A program made the translations under genes and the position numbers. The notes beneath the pieces are model-generated. The model saw nothing but the letters and a program-made list of their open reading frames with translations, had not been told where the DNA came from and did not search any database. This document shows, in pieces, positions 12,263 to 22,783 of a stretch of DNA of 64,000 bases (position 1 is the first letter of the stretch; the number at the start of each line of letters is the position of its first letter). This stretch comes from Xestospongia muta (lineage: Eukaryota > Porifera > Demospongiae > Haplosclerida > Petrosiidae): NCBI GenBank assembly GCA_963693285.1, contig OY848930.1, forward strand, positions 1-64,000, in the 5' to 3' direction.

Positions 12263-12660
12263 TTAAAGATTAATGCTAAATATTACAATTATAATAGGAC
12301 CTAACTGGAATGTTAAGAGGTTTTCTATAATATAGCCACTGTTGCAACAACAATAGTCACAATGATCAATTTCAACAATACTATTATTGTCTCTGACTAA
12401 GAAATGAAAATGTATATCAGTGTGTTGTAAATATCTAGTAGATTTTCCAATAGCAAATGCATATATTATATCACAATACATACCTTTATAGAAAGTATGC
12501 TATGTCTTTCCTCAAAGTTAGGACAAAGTTATCGGCAATTAAAACAGTTGCAAGTCTCATTGCTTTTTTTCAGTCCCTCAACTTCATTATCAAGTAATGC
12601 CACACTATCAGATGAAGGAACATGGAGTAAATATTACCTGTGTTACAATAAAAGAAGACA
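12263..12660 (-). pseudogene. kinase-like pseudogene fragment, duplicated at 17315-17640
   Basis: The minus strand contains AFAIGKSTRYLQHTDIHF followed by FLVRDNNSIVEIDHC. This can be aligned with a kinase catalytic-loop region in which the HRD core is lost and DFG has become DHC (inference). Upstream is a second coding-looking stretch, LYLLHVPSSDNVALLDNEL. About 310 bp of this region recurs at 17315-17640 with scattered differences. Splice-like sites are present but no complete protein can be built. Confidence 0.35.
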
Positions 12661-12830
12661 TTTACTAGTAGAACAAAGGGCATTCATTATATACACATTT
12701 TTAAAAGGATAATGCAACATTTTAGAGCAGTAATACTCATGTCACTTAACAAATATCTATATAGCTATCATCACAAAAAATTTGAAGTGATTTCAGTAAA
12801 AAAAACCAAACAAAATTCATTAGCCATTGC
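12661..12830 (-). repeat. single satellite-monomer relative
   Basis: One diverged unit, reverse orientation, of the CPSF1-intron satellite: TTTACTAGTAGAACAAAGGG, then TTTAGAGCAGTAATACTCATG, then TATATAGCTATCATCACAAA. It abuts the kinase-like pseudogene fragment. Confidence 0.7.
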
Positions 12831-13506
12831 TTAGACATACTGCAATAAAAGTCAATTATAGACTAGTGTTGAGAATTGCAATTATGATATGACAAGACTG
12901 AAAAGTTGAGTTTTTTTGTAAATATGTTAAAGCTATACTGTTTATTGATCAAGGTTTAGGGCTTTAGATTTTAACTGCATTTAGAATTTAACTAAACCTT
13001 TTTTGTGCAAAATGCATTAGTGTTTATTGATTAGTACAGTATTTTAGGAAGAGAATAGCAATGGGAAATACACTATAACCTTGCCCATTAGTTAGAAACA
13101 CCAACAAATGTAAGCCTAACTGCTAGCACAACACCCACTCATCAAACTCCATCTGCCACACCCACAAGTGTGGCTCATCCACACCTGAAATATTTTAATT
13201 AATCCCTTATTTTTATAGAATATAAACCTAACTACAAACACCACACCTACTAATCAGGCTTCAGTAGACAGACACACCTACTAACATTGGGTTTGGCTTA
13301 TTTTGACCACACCTTATATTTTAATTAATGGTCTAGCTTAACCCAAAATAGCCTTGGGATGTATGGGGTGGAAATAAATAATTTTTTAAAATTAATTAGT
13401 TGCTCCTGACTTCCTCAGTCTTCTCCAGGATCATATACTGCACCTTTGTTTCTTGCTCTAGAGGATATAATTGTATATTACTTTAATTACAAATACACCC
13501 AATTTA
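12831..13506. other. intergenic, nothing recognised
   Basis: AT-rich sequence with several CCACACC-type motifs (13130-13320), which are frequent in intergenic DNA of this window. No gene or tandem repeat is seen. Confidence 0.4.
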
Positions 13507-15489
13507 CAACTGTCGAATGTACCACTCTCAAATGATATACTACCAACAACTACAATTTATGACCTTGTATAAAGTACTAATGAACTTACACCATCAATGT
13601 AAAGATAGATGAATGCTTCTTGAGGTAGCGACTTCCAATCTAAAGCCTTTGATGTAGAGATAGATGAATGCGTCTTGAGGTAGCAACCTCCAACCTAAGG
13701 ATCTGTAGATAAAAAGATGAGAAAAAAAATATAGGAAATAGTATATAATAAAAATCATAAAATATAGCATACATTATTGTTACCTATAAACTTATGACAA
13801 AATTAGATCCTGGACTCCAATGATGCTATAAAAAGAAACAAAAATAAGAAATAATAATGTGTTATAAACTCACAAGTTAATATAATATACATTACTTACT
13901 TGCACCCTCAGAAGGAGAGATGTTGTACCCTCAGAAGGAGAGACGCTGCAACCTCAGAAGGAGACATGTTGCACCCTCAGAAGGAGAGATGTTACACCCT
14001 CAGAAGGAGAGATGAATAAATGTCTTGAAGCAGTGACCTCTAAATAAATGTCTTGAAGCAGTGACCTCTAACCTAAGAGATCTGTAGAAAAAAATGAAAA
14101 AGAAGAAAAAAATATGAAATAGTATATAAAAAATTATAAAATATAGCATACATAGTTGTTACCTCTGAACTTACGACAACAACAGTTGTACCCACAGAAG
14201 GAGAGATGCTGCACCCTCAGAAGGAAAGATGTTGCAACCTCAGAAGGAAAGTTGTTACACCCTCAGAAGGAGAGGTGTTGTACCCTCAGAGGGAGAGATG
14301 AATAAGTATCTTGAAACAGCGATTTCTAACCTAAAGATCTGTAGAAAAAAATGAAAAAGAAAAAAATGAAATTGTATATAAAAAAATTATAAAATATAGC
14401 ATAAATTATTGTTACCTCTGAACTTACGACAACAACTGTTGCACCCTCAGAAGGAGAGATGTTGTACCCTCAGAAGGAGAGACTTTGAACCTTCAGAAGG
14501 AAAGATGTTGTACCCTCAGAAGGAGAGATGTTGGACCCTCAGAAGGAGAGATGTTGGACCCTCAGAAGGAAAGATGCTGTACCCTCAGAAGAAGAGATGT
14601 TGCAACCTCAGAAGGAAAGATGTTACACCCTCAGAAGGAAAGATGTTGTACCCTCAGAAGGAAAGATGAATAAGTGTCTTGAGGCAGCGACCTCTAACCT
14701 AAAGATCTGTAGAAAAAAATGAGAAAGAAGAAAAAAATTGAAATAGTATATAAAAAAAATTATAAAATATAGCAAACATTATTGTTACCTCTGAACTTAC
14801 GACAACAACTGTTGTACCCTCAGAAGGAGAGATGCTGCAACCTTAAAAGGAGAGATGTTGTACCCTCAGAAGGAGAGATGTTGTACCCTCAGAAGGAGAG
14901 ATGCTGCAACCTCAGAAGGAGAGACGTTGTACCCTCAGAAGGAGAGATGTTGCACCTTCAGAAGGAAAGATGAATAAGTGTCTTTAAGTAGCGACCTCTA
15001 ACCTAAAGATCTTGAGAAAAAAATGAGAAAGAAGAAAAAAATATGAAATAGTATATTAAAAAAATTATAAAATATAGCATACATTATTGTTACCTCTGAA
15101 CTTACAACAATAACTGTTGTACCCTCAGAAGAAGAGATGTTGTACCCTCAGAAGGAGAGATGTTGCATCCTTAGAAAGAGAGATGTTGTACCCTCAGAAG
15201 AAGAGATGTTGCAGCTCAAAAAGAGAGATGTTGTACCCTCAGAAGGAGAGATGAATAAGTGTCTTCAAGTAGCAACCTCTAACATAAAGATCTGTAGAAA
15301 AAATGGGAAAGAAGAAAAACTATGAAATAGTATAAAATATAGCATACATTATTGTTACCTCCAAACTTATGACAACACTCCAATGATGCTATATAAAAAA
15401 AAATAAAGAGTAATTATGTAATATAGGCTAACATTACATTACAATAATATTGACAGTATATCATTTGAGAGTGGTACATTCGACAGTTG
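13507..15489. mobile_element. non-autonomous DNA element with 35-bp TIRs and minisatellite interior
   Basis: Perfect 35-bp terminal inverted repeats begin CAACTGTCGAATGTACCACT at 13507-13541; the complement ends at 15455-15489. Both ends are flanked by TA (13505-13506 and 15490-15491), as expected of Tc1/mariner-type target sites. The 1,983-bp interior has no transposase frame. It is mostly a 23-bp minisatellite arranged in about five macro-units. The TA duplication is only 2 bp, so family assignment is tentative, but the perfect TIRs argue for recent mobility or for gene conversion between the ends. Confidence 0.75.
13905..15290. repeat. 23-bp minisatellite in ~300-bp macro-units
   Basis: The core unit TGTTGTACCCTCAGAAGGAG plus AGA is repeated in five clusters of 4-11 units. 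The clusters are separated by a conserved A-rich spacer that contains GACCTCTAACCTAAAGATCTG and ends in ACCTCTGAACTTACGACAAC. Because 23 is not divisible by 3, all three forward frames stay open in turn, which produces several artefactual ORFs rich in PQKERC and LRRRDV. Confidence 0.85.
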
Positions 15490-15813
15490 TATATTTAGCA
15501 GTATCACACAACATAAAATTACCAAAGTATTTTTACAGTCTTATTAACAAATATGAAACTTACACTTTATGAAGTCTTTAACCTGTATGTGTGGGTACGT
15601 GACTCAAAAGATAAAACAAACACAACGTTATGTTATACAGTATTATTTCAATTTTCCTAACAGCATAAACTATATGTACCTTTAGTAATCATTACACAAA
15701 TATAACAAAATGTCCAGATTGTTTCACTAGTTAACACAGACACAAAGCAAAACTGCCCATAGAATAAAAAATCACATCATCACTGACTATTATTGAGTGT
15801 GTTTCTACATTAT

Positions 15814-16091
15814 GTTACCATGTTATATCTGATAGCAGCACTCATACATAACACCAAAGACTCTGGAAGTGATCTGGTGTCTATTATTATTGTATAAAGC
15901 TGCTTATAACTAATCAATATTTGGTAACCTTTCATTGTTATCCAACAGATAGGACGAGCATATAATTCTATAAAGAAAGAGACAACACAACAATAATGAG
16001 TTGACAAGAGTCTTACCTGTAAATCATTCGCTTTATTGAAAGCTCTTGTTACTATCAGTCCGCACTTAAATACTTCTTGATTAATACACAA
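15814..16091 (-). pseudogene. possible exons of an unrecognised gene
   Basis: Two coding-looking stretches lie on the minus strand with plausible splice sites. The first is INQEVFKCGLIVTRAFNKAN, ending at a GTAAGA donor near 16014. The second starts after a TTTCTTTATAG-type acceptor and runs ELYARPICWITMKGYQILI on to IIDTRSLPESLVL. The family is not recognised. Further short open pieces upstream (near 16300-16380 and 16500-16570) could belong to it. It may be a gene remnant or an unannotated gene with small exons. Confidence 0.25.
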
Positions 16092-16099
16092 ATTAATAC

Positions 16100-17314
16100 A
16101 GAATTTATATGTATACCTTATATTAAGTTAATAGGAGACACAGTTATGTAATAAAGTACTGGTATAAAACACGACCCTACTCTTACTGACAAATAAAGAG
16201 TACACATCATGTTTGACTAACCTCTCATCTGTAGTCTTACTGTAGTCTGAGATATATATTGACAAAGAATAGAACAATATTAAATAGAATGGATTCTTAC
16301 AAATATGTTTAGATGTCAGGCTGTTCCTACTGACACAGACATTTGGCTAACCAGTTTTACAAACTCATTACAAACCTGATACACAGTGAGAAAACACAAG
16401 ATAAAATTAATATAAAACATTCTTACATATTCTTCATTATCCAGAAATTAGGATATAAACCTAACTATAATTATGTTCTACTCCATTAATACCTGTGAAT
16501 TAAAAAAATATCAACCTTGTAAGGTAGAATGAGAGACCTCAATCCTTCTTTGATTCTTGGAGCTGCAATGTCTAGTTTAACATTATGGCGGCAACCTGTA
16601 TGTATTCATGTGATTCGTACTTTCATAGTATACTGATTCAGTATACTACAGGTCTGAGTTGTAGTATACTGAGTAGGTAGGTACACTACTACAATTTACG
16701 CGTGTTAATTTACTGATCAAGTTTGGGGATTTTCTTTCTTTTTAATTATTCAACATTTAAGAGCAGTAATATTAATATTAATTAATATTAATTGTTTATT
16801 TTACATGTACATGTGGTAGTTAAACAAGGGGATTTTTTTAAAATTAATGCAATATTTAACATGCACATATAAGAGAAAATGCTGACATTTTTTTTATAAA
16901 CACAAGTGGCACATCAAAGAAAAGACAGGTGGATTATACTATATACCTAGCCTATACCTGAACACTATAAAATTGGTGGTTCCACCACTGCATTATGATA
17001 TCATTCAATATTGGTTGAACTATTTGTCTGGCTTGGATTTTCAGACAACACAGAAAAACTGATTCACATAGTTAGGTGGACTGTGGCAGAAAATGGTTGC
17101 TATAACATAATGGCTCTTTCACATGTCTATGCAGATTTTATAACACTTTAACGTTGATTACTTATGTAATGAAATGGGATTAGATGGTAATGTTGTGATG
17201 GAAGTTATACACGTAATTGTTGGAAAAAACTATACTGCTTTTTGCAAAGACAAAAGGACAGTTTTAAAAAACATGTCCTTTTAACATAATAGAGCAAAAC
17301 ATGTACGTGAGAAG
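16100..17314. other. intergenic, little recognised
   Basis: AT-rich. A short piece near 16740-16830 resembles part of the satellite monomer (AAGAGCAGTAATATTAATA and TTTACATGTACATGTGG). Nothing else can be assigned. Confidence 0.4.
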
Positions 17315-17640
17315 TGTTGATCATAATGATCAATTCCAACAATACTATTGTCTCTGACTAAGATCATGAAAATCTATATCAGTGTGTTGTAAATATCTAG
17401 TAGATTTTGCTATAGCAAATGCATATATTATATCATAATACATACCTTCAGAAAGAACTGCTATGTCTTTCCTCAAAGTTAGGACAAAGTTATCGGCAAT
17501 TAAAACAGTTACAAGTCTCATTGCTATCTTTTTTCAGTCCCTCAAGTTCATTATCAAGTAATGCCACATTATCAGATGAAGGAACATGAAGTAAATATAA
17601 CCTGTATTACAATAAAAGAAGACAGTTTACATACACCTAC
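17315..17640 (-). pseudogene. second copy of the 12263-12660 kinase-like fragment
   Basis: Shares long near-identical blocks with 12350-12660, including TCCTCAAAGTTAGGACAAAG and TATCAGTGTGTTGTAAATAT. Small indels differ between the copies, so neither encodes the same full frame. It supports a segmental duplication inside the subtelomere rather than two active genes. Confidence 0.5.
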
Positions 17641-18348
17641 TGGAGATGTTAGGAATGCAAAAAGTATTTATACCACACTTGGAAGCTAGAAAGAGATTGA
17701 TTCCTACTTTATCATAAGACAAATAGTAAATTTGCTTTACAACCTTATAAACATCATTTGAACGTTATCTTAGTTTATCATCATTAAAACAAGCTATAAT
17801 ATAGCAAATACGATCAACATCTACTAACACATACTCGTTATATACATAAGTATACAACAACGAAAGTATATTTACATACTAATGCTTGTACGATAAAGGT
17901 GTCACAACACGCTTACAAAACTCACTCATTTACCTTAAAACTGTTTCCAAAGATAGCAGGAACACTTCTAAACCCTCGTTGAGTAGTTTCACTGGCTGCT
18001 GTAGCGTGTTAGAAGGCTAGCCAACTAGTGAAATACAAAACACGTTACTTTCTTACGTCTCAAGTACAATATTACGCGCAATGCGCAATTCCGTTAATTA
18101 ATAAAGGTTGATGTTTGAACTATAGTTGATTGAATTAGAGGAAGTATTAATGATTGAGATGTTTGTATAGTAGAAGATAGTGATAAACAATTGTTTGGTT
18201 GCTGTGATGTGTGGTTGCAAACTGAGATAGATGGATGTAAGATAGAGCTATGGTATGGATTTTCTAAAAAAATAAGATTAAAAAAAGTTGCTATACTGGT
18301 AGATACTAACCACAGATATCACTTTGTTGTTGATATGAATATAATTAC
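17641..18348. other. intergenic, nothing recognised
   Basis: No tandem repeat or convincing coding region is seen. A CpG-containing patch near 18040-18100 (TTACGCGCAATGCGCAATTC) stands out in otherwise AT-rich DNA. Confidence 0.4.
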
Positions 18349-18508
18349 CTTCTTCATCATCCTCATTAATATCTTCCAAATCACTGAAATCATTATCACT
18401 TCCAGGCATAACTGGCTCTTGAGGATCATCTAGTTCAAGGAAATAGTCGTCTCCATCGAGCTCATAGATTACATCCTCTGCTGTCAAAATCCTATGTCTT
18501 TTTACCAT
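18349..18508 (-). pseudogene. acidic N-terminal exon fragment, possibly piggyBac-derived
   Basis: The ORF starts MVKRHRILTAEDVIYEL and runs into an acidic stretch, SDNDFSDLEDINEDDEEG, ending at a GTAATT donor. Basic start, TAEDV motif and Asp/Ser/Glu-rich tail resemble N-termini of piggyBac-like transposase proteins (inference). No catalytic domain follows on this strand. It is most likely a truncated remnant or an orphan first exon. Confidence 0.3.
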
Positions 18509-19419
18509 GTTTATTTTACTATAAAGTAGATTGATGTTTATATTCTACCATTTTAAATTTATTTTTTGTTCTTTTACAATATTCACACTTATTACTTATC
18601 ATATATATAATTAAACTTATCACCTGAATTGAAGTGAAAACGTTGAGGTCCAAAAACGAACCAAATGTCTATAGTAACCACTTGAAAAAACACTTATCAG
18701 ATGATGTGTGGTCACTTAAGAAAACTATAATCTACTTAAATGATCTCCAGAATGTTATTTAGCAGCTGCAAACAAGTAAGTAACTTCATAATGTAGATAA
18801 ACCCTACATTTATGTCATCTATTTGTGAGTACATACAATGAGTACTCTTAATATAATCAAATCCACTTTACATTCAAGGTGGATCTGACTAAAATGAGTA
18901 GGTAACTTGTATCCTAACCATGTCATCATAAACTATGTCACCATAGTAACATGGTAAGCCATTCTATACATATACATGACATGTATCTATTGGTATTTGT
19001 ATATACATATAGCTAATTTACAAAATGTATATTAGACTATTAAAGAAACTGTTCCAAAATTATTACAAACACAGATTTCTCTATCATGTGCTGATGCAAT
19101 AAGATTTATAAAACTAGTGAATACTCTATTAAATCATCTATATACTAGCTGAAACACATCTACAATGCATACACAATTCTTGCTATTACATGAGGTCAAA
19201 GCCAATCTGGCTACATGATATACAAGGTCAAACTATATTGCATTGTAAATATACATAACAGACCACCTCTACTCCTAAGGAGTGTCCAATATTGTAAAAT
19301 ATACTAGATAGGCTTGAATACCAGACAATCGGTTGTGTTAATATAATATGTGTGTGTGATGCTACATATATGTATCATATTAGCTACTACTTACAGTATG
19401 GAATACATTCTAGAATATG
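18509..19419. other. intergenic, nothing recognised
   Basis: AT-rich with no long ORF, clear repeat or RNA gene. Confidence 0.4.
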
Positions 19420-19590
19420 CATTATTTTGTAACTGTAACAATAAGATATTCTAACAAATGTCACTGAATCATTGCACAATTTTATTAACTTCTGTAGCAG
19501 AGATACTGTTTTGTTGGAAAACATTCTTCTTAAAAAGAGGTCGAGATAAGGAAAGAGATGAACCTTCATTTTATTTCAGTAGGTGTATGG
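19420..19590. repeat. diverged internal copy of the ~540-bp subtelomeric unit
   Basis: Matches the 4160-4290 part of the tandem unit: GTCACTGAATCATTG, a GAGATACTGTTTTGTT block, AAAACATTCTTCTT and TTTATTTCAGTAGGTG. It carries a ~20-bp insertion (AGGTCGAGATAAGG region). It may represent the source locus or an early branch of the tandem family. Confidence 0.7.
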
Positions 19591-19958
19591 AGGTACAGTA
19601 TGCATTTTTGTTAACTTATTATATAACCTCCTTTAGGTCACGATATGTTAGGTCATCCTAAAGTCTACATTAATCTTGATAAACATGAAATTAATGTCTG
19701 TGGTTACTGTGGATAAAGATTGTTGCTCAAGATCACAAAGAATTATTTCCTAATGAACTGTTTCAATTGTAGTTATGTATATACTTACAATTGCTTAGTG
19801 CTTAAAATAATTGCCACGCCCACTTTTGCTTTGCAGATAAACAAGGGTGTGGCTCAGGATGATTTGCTGTGTTGTGATATTGCTCCTAAGTTTAGCTCCT
19901 TCAAAAGTGAACTCTAAAAGCTAAGTTCACTCATATAATAACCATGTATACATTATAG

Positions 19959-21560
19959 GGCCAAAGCAGTTCTAATAATGACGATCTCCCTTGGTATGTC
20001 TGGTTTGTCTTGGCTATAGCATTAGCCATAGCTATCATACTAATAGGAATCACTGGATTTTATGTATTAAATGTCTGCAAAAAGTCAGTATATCTTTACT
20101 AGTTTATACTGACTCTCATTGAGAATACAATTAGAATATTTGGAGTACAAACGTCTTCTGTTAGTCAACTGCACAGTATTCGTGATGACAACAAAGTAGA
20201 AGAAGCTATTGAAGATATAGACATGAGAGTCGAAACAACAGCTATAAATTTACAAGATGATCTTGTCCTAACTGACAAGAAAGGTTCACTCTTGCTATGG
20301 AAACATGTAACTTTACATGTATTTAGGCCTAGAAATCCCTCGTGATAATATTAAAATATTACAACAATTGGGTATTGGAGAATATGGTCCACTTTATGAT
20401 GCTGAAATACATTTACAACTTAATGTCAAATCTAGAGCATTAGTTAAAGTATGCAAAATATAGTCTAACAATATAATCACTATACTTTGTATGTAGGTAT
20501 TTCAACAAGGCTCTTCACAAGACTTGGTCATGTACAGACAAGAACTAGAGTCACTTGTGTTAGTACAAAATATATGTTTTAATTGTATTTGAATGTACCT
20601 ACTGCAGTAAATTAAAACATAATCGTGTAGCTCAATTATTTGGTGTTGTTTCCAACATGCCATATTATTGTGTGTTAGAACTACCTGTTAATGGAGATTT
20701 GAAAACTTTCTTACTCACAACTAGGAACACCAATACACAGTGAGAACAAGATATGATAATGTCATGAGTTACCATTATCTTGTAGATTAACACTGCCACA
20801 ATTACTTGCCATGGCAACAGACACTGCAGCAGGACTAGCTTACCTAGAATCCATACAATATACCCATCAGTAAATAAACCTTGTGAAAATCTACAGCTCC
20901 TTATATACTTTCTTCACAGAGATATAGCTGCAAGGAACTGTGTTGTAACACAATCTTTGGGAATTAAGATAGCAGGTAATTTTCATGAATGTTAGTATTG
21001 TTTTAATACTAATATTTGCAGATTATAAAGTTGGTCGGTATTTGTTCCGAAGTGAATATGCTGTTCAAGCTGATGGGTCACTTATGCCAGTTCGTTGGAT
21101 GGCACCAGAATCATTGATGGAGAATCACTTTAGTTTACAGACTGATATATGGTACATGTGTGTGTGTGTGTTCTACAGTGTGACACTATATTATCTATTG
21201 TTAACAGGTCATTTGGTGTGCTATTGTGGGAAATTCTCACAAAAGGACAATTTCCTTTTGCTGAATTATCTGATGGTGAAGTTGTACAGGGAGTTTGTTA
21301 TGAGTTTCAACGACTACTTCAACCTATTTCCTGTCCAGATAATGTGTATGTGAATCTTATTAATAAAATATTTTTATAATCATTGCTATAGTTACCAGAT
21401 AATGTTGAAATGTTGGCACAGCAATCCAGCTCAACGTCCACATATGGACCATCTTCATCATCAATTACAAACTAGCATTTTACCACTGGACACGCTTCCA
21501 TCTCCACCCACTCCACCTCCCATTGAAGACCCTGGTATCCCAGCTAACCACCTGAATTAA
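19959..21560 (+). CDS. PTK7/CCK4-like receptor pseudokinase (5' end not found)
   Basis: Ten exons with short introns can be joined in frame (393 codons): 19959-20087, 20124-20283, 20327-20448, 20497-20558, 20608-20739, 20786-20869, 20920-20975, 21022-21151, 21208-21345 and 21392-21560. The first encodes a transmembrane helix (YVWFVLAIALAIAIILIGI). A tyrosine-kinase-like domain follows, with GIGEYG loop, ALVK lysine and QELESL helix C glutamate. The catalytic loop reads HQDIAARN instead of HRD, and DFG is replaced by DYK. Then come VRWMAPES and DIWSFGVLLWE, and a proline-rich tail. The HRD/DFG changes and ALVKVF resemble PTK7, an inactive Wnt co-receptor. No signal peptide or Ig ectodomain exons are visible upstream, so the gene is either 5'-truncated at the subtelomere boundary or has unrecognised 5' exons. 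Confidence 0.7.
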
Positions 21561-21570
21561 AAGAACATGT

Positions 21571-22749
21571 TTAAACTTTCAAATTAAGAATACTGTTATC
21601 TAATTTTTTAAGATCAATGTTAATGTTCAAAACTTGAAGACGTTCATTGAATAGCTGTAATGCGAAATGATAGAGCTGCATATCAAGTTTGTTAATCTGA
21701 ACAATTTGATTATATAATGCTGTGTTTCTCCAAATGTCAGCCAATAACCACTTGGTATGTAAAAATCGAAGATCCTTTTGTTTCAATAGATCAGGTAGTT
21801 GAAGAGACAATCTATATTGTAACAATTGACCACTTTCCATCATGTATTCTGAAATTCCAAAAAATATCATTTCTCTTAAGTTATCTTTGGCTGACTGCAG
21901 GAGACGAGCTTCTCTCTCCTTTTGTGTAAATTGGTAAGGATTTAAACAATCAACACTTTCTAGATCAGCCAACATTAATGTCTGACGATTATTAGCCCAA
22001 TTACTTGAACAACTCATGAACTTGTCAAGTGTAACATTTATCCAAACATAACCCCTGTAATATCCAGGATAACAAGGTGGCATCTCAGCTTTACCTAATA
22101 CCTTGTCAGCACAGATATGATGATATGGCCATGTTGCACCACGTTTAACATGTAGATATTCACTGATATATCGTACCACTGGATGACGAAGTATAGTTAA
22201 ATAATGAAATTTACGATATCGAGTGCCATAATTGTAGTCAAGATACTCTGATAGACAAGACTTCATTTCAGTTAAAAAAGGATGAAGACCACACACCCAT
22301 CCATATGTCTTCTCTGAAGCTAACCACATTTCTGGTGGAATAGTGCGACCATGAGACACCTGTAAAGTGTATGTCTCTGTTATAGGACATATTACAATGT
22401 CTTTCTTTTTCTTTAATTTCTTCTTTAATCCTGGATTTGGTCGATGACATAAAGACCTTGATTTGTTCTTCATACTTACTACATGTTGTAAAAAATATGA
22501 TCCTCCTGTTTTCTGGATATGAATATAGACCAAAACATCAATTTGTATGTTAATATTGATAGGTAGCCAAGAGAACGTCGTAACAAGAGATGAATGATTT
22601 CTGCTCATACTTAAACCATTATGACTGACACTAGTATCATTTTTGATAAATACTATATACAAGATCAGCAAAGAAAAAAGAAACACGATACACATACGGA
22701 GAAAACTATAGACAAACTTCATCTTTCTAAATCTCCACCCACTAATCAT
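21571..22749 (-). CDS. HS6ST: heparan sulfate 6-O-sulfotransferase, copy B
   Basis: Intronless 392-residue type II Golgi membrane protein that would transfer sulfate from PAPS to the 6-O position of glucosamine in heparan sulfate. It has a short basic N-terminus and a hydrophobic anchor at about residues 15-35. The PAPS 5'-phosphosulfate loop is HIQKTGGSYF, and ILRHPVVRYISEY forms the 3'-phosphate region. The family signatures RGATWPYHH, PPCYPGYYRG, WANNRQTLMLADL and NKLDMQLYHFALQLF are also present. Length is close to the usual ~400. The start ATG lies 34 bp after the CPSF1 stop on the same strand. The stop faces the PTK7-like gene stop 10 bp away. Copy A lies inside CPSF1 (23513-24883). Confidence 0.9.
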   Translation of the reverse strand: MISGWRFRKMKFVYSFLRMCIVFLFSLLILYIVFIKNDTSVSHNGLSMSRNHSSLVTTFSWLPININIQIDVLVYIHIQKTGGSYFLQHVVSMKNKSRSLCHRPNPGLKKKLKKKKDIVICPITETYTLQVSHGRTIPPEMWLASEKTYGWVCGLHPFLTEMKSCLSEYLDYNYGTRYRKFHYLTILRHPVVRYISEYLHVKRGATWPYHHICADKVLGKAEMPPCYPGYYRGYVWINVTLDKFMSCSSNWANNRQTLMLADLESVDCLNPYQFTQKEREARLLQSAKDNLREMIFFGISEYMMESGQLLQYRLSLQLPDLLKQKDLRFLHTKWLLADIWRNTALYNQIVQINKLDMQLYHFALQLFNERLQVLNINIDLKKLDNSILNLKV

Positions 22750-22783
22750 AATTATGTATAATAATTATTAATAGAAAAAATTG

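Noticed and set aside
14409..15325. Cys/Arg-rich ORFs (PQKERC, LRRRDV repeats)
   Set aside because: They translate a 23-bp minisatellite that is open in all three forward frames; the period is not a multiple of three and there is no conserved frame or start.
20869..20920. Alternative splice restoring HRD in the PTK7-like kinase
   Set aside because: No GT-AG pair nearby gives an Arg codon without a stop or frameshift; the HQD reading is the only one that keeps the full frame.
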